Below, piece after piece: positions 13,931 through 18,461 of a stretch of 18,461 nucleotides of DNA. The position numbers and the translations under genes are program-made. The stretch is taken from contig JAEWHO010000085.1 in the NCBI GenBank assembly GCA_023387755.1, positions 1 through 18,461 on the forward strand, given 5' to 3'. Below the pieces are notes generated by a model. It did not search any database and had not been told where the DNA came from. It worked only from the letters and a program-made list of their open reading frames with translations. How positions within the stretch are numbered: the first letter of the stretch is position 1; each line of letters starts with the position of its first letter. The stretch is from Actinomycetes bacterium (GTDB lineage Bacteria > Actinomycetota > Actinomycetes > Actinomycetales > Actinomycetaceae).

Positions 13931-15201
13931 CCTACCGGTTGCTCGTCATCCTCGCCGCCGTGCTTTTCGTGATACCGGTCAATGATTTTGGTGGGATCGT
14001 TGAGGTAGTCGCGAATCGCCCAGAAACCCGCTCCAATTGCCGCTCCAGCGGGCCCTTGGGTGGCAGGGTGGAAGCGGATGATGCCAGGAGCATAGCCAAG
14101 AACTTGACGCTCGAGTTCGCTGCGGGCTTCCTGTTCGAGCACGGGGAGGAGCTCACGCAGCCAACCACCGATGACGACGTCGGGGATATCGATGACGTTG
14201 ACGATCCCGCCGATGACTCGACCCAACGCCTGGCCTGCCCGTGCCAGTGCTGCCCGCGGGGCGGCTTCACCGGCGTCATAGGCGGCGCGTAGATCCGCTG
14301 CACTGGCGTCGTCTGGCAGCCCGGCGGCCCGCAAGAGGTTGGCACGACCAAGGAATAGTTCCAGACAACCGCGCGCGCCACAACCGCAAATGTCGCCGTC
14401 GGGATCGGCACATACGTGCCCGACTTCGCCCGCTTGACCGTTTACCCCCTTGAAGAGCCTCCCATTGACGAGGAGGGCGCCGCCGATACCGTAGTCCCCA
14501 AAAACGTAGATGTAATTGGCTGGGTCGGGAGGACTGAAGGGGGTGGATGTGAGGGCTAAAATCCCGGCCATATTTGCCTCATTGGCTACGCAGGTGGGGG
14601 CCCCGAACTGTTCGCTGATATCCTCCAAAGCCGTGATGCTGGCGTCATGCCAGCCAGCATTGGGGGCGCTGACGCGCGGGGGGTTGCCATGGGAGATGAC
14701 CCCTGGCAGGCCGATACCGATCCCCAGTAGTTCTGGTTCTGGGAACTCCCGGCGGGCAGCAGATAACGCTTGGGAGATGAGTGTATAGGTGCGGTGGAGC
14801 GCCTGGTTGGGAGTGCGGCTGAGGGATTGATATGAACGCACACACTCGGCAAGTACTTCGCCGTCGTAATTGATAACGACGACGTGAGTGAAGCGGACGT
14901 TGAGGTCCAACCCAATCGCAATATAGCGACCCCGGCTGGCGTACACATTGGCGGCGGGCCTGCCCCGGCCTCCCAGGATCTGGGGTGAGGATTCCACTGC
15001 TAAGCCGCAGGCCAGGAACTCATCGGCAAACCGGGAGGTGGTGACGCGGGTGAGCCCGGTACGGCGGGCGAGCTCCGCGCGAGAAACACCGTCGGGGCTG
15101 CTGACGATCTCGCGTAGCGTCGTGAGCATATTGGCACTGCGCACCACCGCTACCTGGGTTGGGCCGTCGGCACTGGCGGCCAAATTTTTGGGTGTGTCCA
15201 C
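13927..15201 (-). CDS. ROK-family transcriptional regulator
   Basis: 424-aa NagC/Mlc/XylR-type protein: an N-terminal winged helix-turn-helix (about 20-75, SRAELARRTGLTRVTTSRFADE) that binds DNA, then a sugar-kinase-like sensor domain. It has the ROK nucleotide region YIAIGLDLN, the zinc motif EVGH (259-262) and CGCGARGC (272-279), with H262, C272, C274 and C279 as ligands. Where ROK kinases have NDAN with the catalytic Asp, this protein has NEAN (207-210), as many ROK repressors do, so it should sense rather than phosphorylate sugar. The GTG start at 15201 is preceded by a TAGAGT box (15213-15208) ending 6 nt before it, so the message may be leaderless. It overlaps pncB by 4 nt and is divergent from a small orphan ORF. 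The effector is unknown; an amino sugar or other hexose is a guess from the family. Confidence 0.9.
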   Translation of the reverse strand: MDTPKNLAASADGPTQVAVVRSANMLTTLREIVSSPDGVSRAELARRTGLTRVTTSRFADEFLACGLAVESSPQILGGRGRPAANVYASRGRYIAIGLDLNVRFTHVVVINYDGEVLAECVRSYQSLSRTPNQALHRTYTLISQALSAARREFPEPELLGIGIGLPGVISHGNPPRVSAPNAGWHDASITALEDISEQFGAPTCVANEANMAGILALTSTPFSPPDPANYIYVFGDYGIGGALLVNGRLFKGVNGQAGEVGHVCADPDGDICGCGARGCLELFLGRANLLRAAGLPDDASAADLRAAYDAGEAAPRAALARAGQALGRVIGGIVNVIDIPDVVIGGWLRELLPVLEQEARSELERQVLGYAPGIIRFHPATQGPAGAAIGAGFWAIRDYLNDPTKIIDRYHEKHGGEDDEQPVG

Positions 15202-15207
15202 AGCTTG

Positions 15208-15213
15208 ACTCTA
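15208..15213 (-). promoter_or_regulatory. Candidate -10 for a leaderless ROK regulator transcript
   Basis: On the minus strand TAGAGT (15213-15208) matches TATAAT at 4 of 6 positions, including the critical TA and final T, and sits 6 nt before the GTG start. No Shine-Dalgarno is present in that space. The rest of the gap up to 15249 is AT-rich (TATAAC at 15234-15239 and TATAAA at 15244-15249 on the plus strand) and probably also carries the divergent promoter and any autoregulatory operator. Confidence 0.35.
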
Positions 15214-15249
15214 CCCGATCGCATAGAATAGCGTATAACTATTTATAAA

Positions 15250-15546
15250 ATGGAGCTTACAAAAGGCGTGGTGGATACAAGGTCACCCGCTGGCGACGAC
15301 GCCAATGCCGCCGTCGCCTTCGACATTTACTCCAAGAAACAGGGGCGCCGCTGCGTCATCGGCATGTTCATGCAGGCGCGCAAACGCAATGAGGTCACCG
15401 TCGCGGCTGCGGGGGAGTCGGCTAAACCAGCCGGTGCTTCCCCAGCGAGTAAGACGGCTGCTGGCCCGGTAGCAGTGGCGGTAGAAGCCGATTCCGAGGC
15501 CGCCCGCGCCGCTGCGTCGTCGTGCACCGGAGCAGCCCGGAAATAA
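15250..15546 (+). CDS. Hypothetical 98-aa protein, no recognised family
   Basis: I do not recognise this ORF. Reasons to keep it: in this frame the third codon positions are strongly GC-rich from residue 12 on, like neighbouring genes; the space is otherwise empty; and AT-rich promoter-like DNA precedes it. The N-terminal ~50 residues contain a mixed segment (AVAFDIYSKKQGRRCVIG, about 21-38) that could be structured. The C-terminal half (from about 52) is Ala/Pro/Ser-rich with little complexity. It has no signal peptide or membrane helix. The ATG at 15250 lacks a ribosome site; GTG codons at 15268 and 15271 are alternatives. It could be a decayed fragment of a larger gene joined to a new 5' end. 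Confidence 0.35.
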   Translation: MELTKGVVDTRSPAGDDANAAVAFDIYSKKQGRRCVIGMFMQARKRNEVTVAAAGESAKPAGASPASKTAAGPVAVAVEADSEAARAAASSCTGAARK

Positions 15547-15598
15547 CCCGGCGCGATTTCCCGCCCCGAATCGAGTGGGAGGTGAAACAATAGCTGTG

Positions 15599-15898
15599 AT
15601 GATCCTCCAAACACAGCTCACTGTCCCGACGGAGCTGGCCGATGCTCAGGCGACGGCCACCCAAGCCCCCATCTGGCAGATGATTGTGTGGGATGATCCA
15701 GTAAATCTCACTGATTACGTCACCTATGTGTTCCGCCGGCACTTCGGTTACTCCCAAGAGCGTGCCGAGGAGCTTATGTGGCAAGTCCACAATGAGGGGC
15801 GGGCGATTGTCACAGCAGGGGAGCGAGATCTGATGGTTCACCACTGCGAGGCGATGCACACATACGGTCTATGGGCAACGGTGGCGCAAGCACAATGA
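15599..15898 (+). CDS. clpS: ATP-dependent Clp protease adaptor ClpS
   Basis: Adaptor that binds N-degron substrates and hands them to ClpA/ClpC with ClpP; cytoplasmic. It has about 99 aa with a disordered N-terminal arm of ~30 residues, followed by the conserved domain WQMIVWDDPVNLTDYVTYV, where DDPVN is the N-degron pocket signature (NDxxN in most proteins). It continues with FGYSQERAEELMWQVHNEGRAIV and the closing HHCEAMHTYGLWATV helix and strand. The start is uncertain. ATG 15599 is chosen because an AACAAT box (15586-15591) allows a leaderless message; GTG 15596 and GTG 15575 are also in frame, and GGGAGG at 15577-15582 is too far upstream (13 nt or more) for normal use. The stop overlaps the DUF2017 start as ATGA. 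Confidence 0.93.
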   Translation: MILQTQLTVPTELADAQATATQAPIWQMIVWDDPVNLTDYVTYVFRRHFGYSQERAEELMWQVHNEGRAIVTAGERDLMVHHCEAMHTYGLWATVAQAQ

Positions 15899-16530
15899 AC
15901 CCGTTCACTCGCACCCTCGCCGGCTACGAAACCCGCCTGGATCCGGGCATGACCGATCTTCTGGTAGGGGCCAGTTGTTATCTCTTGCAGGTCATGGGCG
16001 AGCCGATTGAACCAATTGATGACCCGTTGGTGGCCCTGGAGTTCCAGCCCGAGAGTACCGACCCCGCAATTATGGCGATGGTTAGCGGACAGCCCACTGC
16101 ACACGCACCCGGCAGTGACGATCCGGTACTCACGCGTTTGCTGCCGCCCATGAGTGTGGAGGATCCCGACCTCGCTGCCGAGTTACGCGCCCAAACCTAC
16201 AGCCGAGTGGCAGCCCGCAAAGCAGAACAGTTGCGCAACCTGCGTGACTGTGTCATCGATGATACCGGGCTAATTGTCATCCCAACTGACCAGGCTGCAG
16301 CGATCCTGGCGGCCCTGAGCGATATCCGTTTGCTGATCGCCAACCGGCTGGAGCTGCAGCTCGGAGATGAGGCCGATCACCTCCAGGACATCGTTTGGGA
16401 TATAACCGGGGATACGCTTTCCCACCACGGGGGTCGGCAACTACGCATCCTGGTACATCTCTATCGCTACGCCAGCTGGTGGCAGGCTTCACTCGTGGAA
16501 TTATTGGGCGATGAACTCCCTGCGGCCTAG
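15895..16530 (+). CDS. DUF2017 family protein
   Basis: 211-aa actinobacterial protein of unknown function found next to clpS. Start ATG 15895 overlaps the clpS stop by 4 nt; nothing upstream of MNPFTRTL in this frame is conserved, and it would lie inside clpS. It is mostly helical and acidic, with no signal peptide or membrane helix. Recognisable parts are an N-terminal domain (FTRTLAGYETRLDPGMTDLLVGA), DDPVLTRLLPP (about 79-89), and the C-terminal IVIPTDQAAAILAALSDIRLLIANRL and LVHLYRYASWWQASLV segments. Fixed coupling to clpS suggests a part in regulated proteolysis; this is inference from neighbourhood only. Confidence 0.88.
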   Translation: MNPFTRTLAGYETRLDPGMTDLLVGASCYLLQVMGEPIEPIDDPLVALEFQPESTDPAIMAMVSGQPTAHAPGSDDPVLTRLLPPMSVEDPDLAAELRAQTYSRVAARKAEQLRNLRDCVIDDTGLIVIPTDQAAAILAALSDIRLLIANRLELQLGDEADHLQDIVWDITGDTLSHHGGRQLRILVHLYRYASWWQASLVELLGDELPAA

Positions 16531-16539
16531 GCTCACAAT

Positions 16540-17355
16540 GTGAGTGGTGCTCCGATCGGGATTTTTGATTCAGGCGTAGGCGGCCTCACGGTAGCGCGTG
16601 CCATCTTAGATCAACTTCCGGATGAATCCCTGCTCTATATCGGGGACACCGCGTACAGCCCTTACGGCCCCCGCCCGATTGCCGAAGTGCGTCACCGCGC
16701 CCTGACCGTGATGGATGAGCTGGTAGACCAGGGCGTGAAACTTCTGGTAATCGCTTGTAATTCCGCCACAGCTGCTGCGGCACATGATGCCCGCGAGCGC
16801 TACACTCGCCACCAGGGAATTCCGGTGATCGAGGTTATCCATCCGGCAGCACGGGCCGCGGCAGCGGCTACCCGTAGCGGCCGGATCGGCGTCATCGGCA
16901 CCGAAGCTACGATCACCTCCGGCGCCTACCAGGATGCCTTTAGTGCGGTGCCTGGGCTCCAGTTGAGCACGCAGGCATGCCCCCGGTTTGTGGAGTTCGT
17001 GGAGCGCGGCATCACCTCCGGCCCGGAGCTACTGAGCGCCGCCGAGGAGTATTTGCGGCCTATCCGCACCGCCGACGTCGATACCCTCGTCCTCGGTTGC
17101 ACCCATTATCCTCTGCTAACCGGCGTGATTTCCTATGTGATGGGGGAGGATGTCACGCTGGTATCCAGTGCGGAAGAAACCGCTAAGGACGTCTACCGGA
17201 CCCTGACCGCGCGGGATTTGCTTGCGCCGCCTGGCACGGGGGCTAGCCACCGTTTCCAGGCTACTGGGGACGCTCGCCCATTCGCCGCTCTGGCGCAGCG
17301 CTTCTTGGGGCCGATCGTAGGCCAGGTGGAGCCGATCGAAACGAGGTCGCTATGA
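16540..17355 (+). CDS. murI: Glutamate racemase
   Basis: Cofactor-independent interconversion of L- and D-glutamate, supplying D-Glu for peptidoglycan; cytoplasmic, essential in most bacteria. At 271 aa it is of standard length. It starts MSGAPIGIFDSGVGGL (Asp10, Ser11), with the first catalytic cysteine at Cys73 (IACNSATAAA) and the second at Cys187 in LGCTHYPLL (His189 next). VIEVIHPAARAA and GVIGTEATI are further family blocks. The GTG start at 16540 lies 9 nt after the DUF2017 stop with only a weak AGG upstream. It overlaps the next gene as ATGA. The operon order clpS-DUF2017-murI-MBL is conserved in Actinobacteria. Confidence 0.96.
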   Translation: MSGAPIGIFDSGVGGLTVARAILDQLPDESLLYIGDTAYSPYGPRPIAEVRHRALTVMDELVDQGVKLLVIACNSATAAAAHDARERYTRHQGIPVIEVIHPAARAAAAATRSGRIGVIGTEATITSGAYQDAFSAVPGLQLSTQACPRFVEFVERGITSGPELLSAAEEYLRPIRTADVDTLVLGCTHYPLLTGVISYVMGEDVTLVSSAEETAKDVYRTLTARDLLAPPGTGASHRFQATGDARPFAALAQRFLGPIVGQVEPIETRSL

Positions 17356-18134
17356 AACTGACGATTATCGGGTGTACCGGGTCGATGTCTGGCCCGGAAT
17401 CGGCTTCCTCGTCCTATCTGGTGCAGGCCCCGGACGAGACGGGGCGGATATGGTCCCTGCTGCTCGATATTGGCTCCGGTGCACTTGGGGCGCTGTGGCG
17501 GGTTTTCCCGCCCTCCCAGCTGGATGCGATTATTTTGTCCCATATGCACGCCGATCATATGGTGGACATGATTGGGATGCATGTGTTCCGTCGCTGGCAT
17601 CCCGATGGCCCCCTCCCGCCCCTTCCCGTTCTCGCACCGGCAGGTGCGGTGGAGCGGGTGCGCGGCGTCGGCGGTGACCCTGAAACCGAAACGTATGCGG
17701 GCGAATTCACGTTCTTGGAACACACCCCCGCTGAACCCCGCCAGATCGGGCCGTTTTTTGTGGAGTCGTTCCCGGTGCGCCACCCGGTACCGGCGTTCTC
17801 CACCCGTATCACCGGCCCCTCAATCCATCCCGGTGAACAGGTGGTGCTGACCTATTCGGGGGATACTGATATGTGCGATTCCCTAGTGGAATCGGCTCGG
17901 GATGCTGATGTGTTCCTGTGTGAGGCGGCGTTCCGCGAGGGGATGGATACGGTGCGCGGGATTCACCTTACGGGCCGGCGGGCCGGGCAGGTGGCCAGCA
18001 CTGCGGGACCGAAAAACCTAGTGCTCACCCATATTCAGCCGTGGACGAACCCGCATGATGTGCTTGCCGAAACTCTCGATGTGTGGCAGGGGCCGACCGC
18101 CATCGCGCAAGACGGGGCGATCTGGGAGTTCTAG
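17352..18134 (+). CDS. Metallo-beta-lactamase-fold hydrolase
   Basis: 260-aa cytoplasmic hydrolase of the MBL superfamily, nearest to RNase Z-like and cyclic-nucleotide phosphodiesterase-like members. The binuclear zinc site is complete: HMHADH (His64, His66, Asp68, His69), His144 (PVRHPVPAFS), Asp171 (YSGDTD) and His227 (VLTHIQPW), plus His205 in GIHLTG. The N-terminal MKLTIIGCTGSMSGPESASSSYL is the usual first strand with the GCTGS turn. The start overlaps murI as ATGA. In many Actinobacteria the next gene is rph (RNase PH), which hints at an RNA-related role, but here an insertion sequence follows. The exact substrate is unknown. Confidence 0.92.
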   Translation: MKLTIIGCTGSMSGPESASSSYLVQAPDETGRIWSLLLDIGSGALGALWRVFPPSQLDAIILSHMHADHMVDMIGMHVFRRWHPDGPLPPLPVLAPAGAVERVRGVGGDPETETYAGEFTFLEHTPAEPRQIGPFFVESFPVRHPVPAFSTRITGPSIHPGEQVVLTYSGDTDMCDSLVESARDADVFLCEAAFREGMDTVRGIHLTGRRAGQVASTAGPKNLVLTHIQPWTNPHDVLAETLDVWQGPTAIAQDGAIWEF

Positions 18135-18204
18135 GGTTACTGGCGACCGCTAAAGCCAGCAGCGGGATCGAGAGAGCGACAACGGTCGGTCTTATATGAT
18201 GCAG

Positions 18205-18256
18205 TGCGCATAAACGTTAGTGAGTTCAAGACTTATGCGTCTAAACGTTAGTGAGT
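18205..18256 (+). repeat. Two tandem copies of a 21-bp repeat, 31-bp period, at the IS boundary
   Basis: TGCG-NN-TAAACGTTAGTGAGT occurs at 18205-18225 (NN = CA) and 18236-18256 (NN = TC), with a 10-nt spacer. Only the two NN bases differ. The position between the last chromosomal gene and a transposase start makes it likely that one or both are the left terminal sequence of the IS or its transposase-binding sites. Confidence 0.7.
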
Positions 18257-18382
18257 GTAACGGGGTTCTTTAGGGCGTGTAAGCTCGAGTTTTTGTTGCT
18301 TATTTGAACATGATTAAAGCTCGTCACCTTTTCTTGAAGCGTACTGGGTTTTGTTCCTACCTGTTTTTGAGAGGATTGGAAC

Positions 18383-18461
18383 ATGCCGAAGAGGTATTCA
18401 CAAGAATTTAAGGACCGTGCGGTGCGGATGGTCGCCGATCGCCTTGCTGATGACCGGTCGT
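18383..18461 (+). CDS. IS3-family transposase OrfA, N-terminal fragment (runs off window)
   Basis: ATG 18383 begins MPKRYSQEFKDRAVRMVADR, the typical start of the helix-turn-helix OrfA of IS3-type elements (KRYSxEFKxxAVRMV), which binds the element's ends. AGAGGA at 18370-18375 is a usable ribosome site 7 nt upstream. Only 26 codons are visible, so IS subgroup and intactness cannot be judged. No stop or frameshift occurs in the visible part. Confidence 0.85.
   Translation, partial: MPKRYSQEFKDRAVRMVADRLADDRS

Larger units (their letters stand above)
18205..18461 (+). mobile_element. Left end of an IS3-type insertion sequence (continues past window)
   Basis: From about 18180 the DNA becomes clearly AT-richer than the preceding genes and contains the tandem repeat above, followed by ~126 nt without a gene before the transposase start. 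The right end, orfB and any target duplication lie outside the window, so the left boundary is only approximate: 18205 or 18236 if a repeat copy is the terminal inverted repeat. Confidence 0.65.

Noticed and set aside
18140..18165. Terminator after the MBL gene (CTGGC/GCCAG or CCGCT/AGCGG)
   Set aside because: The stems are 5 bp, mutually exclusive and lack a T-run, so too weak to call.

Overview
The window reads as chromosomal DNA of a high-GC Gram-positive bacterium (Actinobacteria). The evidence is GC-rich third codon positions, several starts that look leaderless, and actinobacterial neighbourhoods: clpS-DUF2017-murI-MBL, DUF3039 plus helicase, and above all a surface-anchored-repeat ABC transporter locus. 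A host-associated member of Actinomycetaceae is my best guess, but that is inference; there is no rRNA to settle it.

Layout. Bases 1-456 are the 3' end of ilvE (branched-chain aminotransferase), followed by a strong hairpin. Bases 662-1711 encode a lipoate-protein ligase whose accessory domain sits at the N terminus. Bases 1781-8557 are the main accessory block. It opens with a Fur/Zur-like palindrome and continues with a sortase-anchored protein with two copies of the actinobacterial wall-repeat domain, a TroA/ZnuA-type metal-binding lipoprotein interrupted by the same domain, a membrane-anchored single-repeat protein, an ABC ATPase, an ABC-3 permease and an FMN reductase. The first five genes overlap each other by 4-8 nt and must act as one translationally coupled unit. 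Together they describe a relay: a wall protein and a membrane protein display the repeat domain, a lipoprotein carries both the repeat and the metal site, and the permease/ATPase pair imports the cargo. The cargo is probably zinc or manganese, or iron/haem delivered through the repeat domain.

Bases 8726-9049 hold an HU gene with a textbook terminator. Next come nagB (glucosamine-6-phosphate deaminase), a DUF3039 zinc-knuckle protein and an SF2 helicase. Between the helicase and the reverse-strand pncB lies a broken beta-carbonic anhydrase gene (12255-12548, minus strand), with a 1-nt frameshift and a large internal deletion. pncB and an upstream ROK-family regulator form a minus-strand pair with a 4-nt overlap. 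A small orphan ORF (15250-15546) is divergent from it.

Bases 15599-18134 are the conserved block clpS, DUF2017, murI and a metallo-beta-lactamase-fold hydrolase, again with ATGA overlaps. After it the composition turns AT-richer, a 31-bp-period tandem repeat appears, and a transposase orfA of the IS3 type begins and runs off the window.
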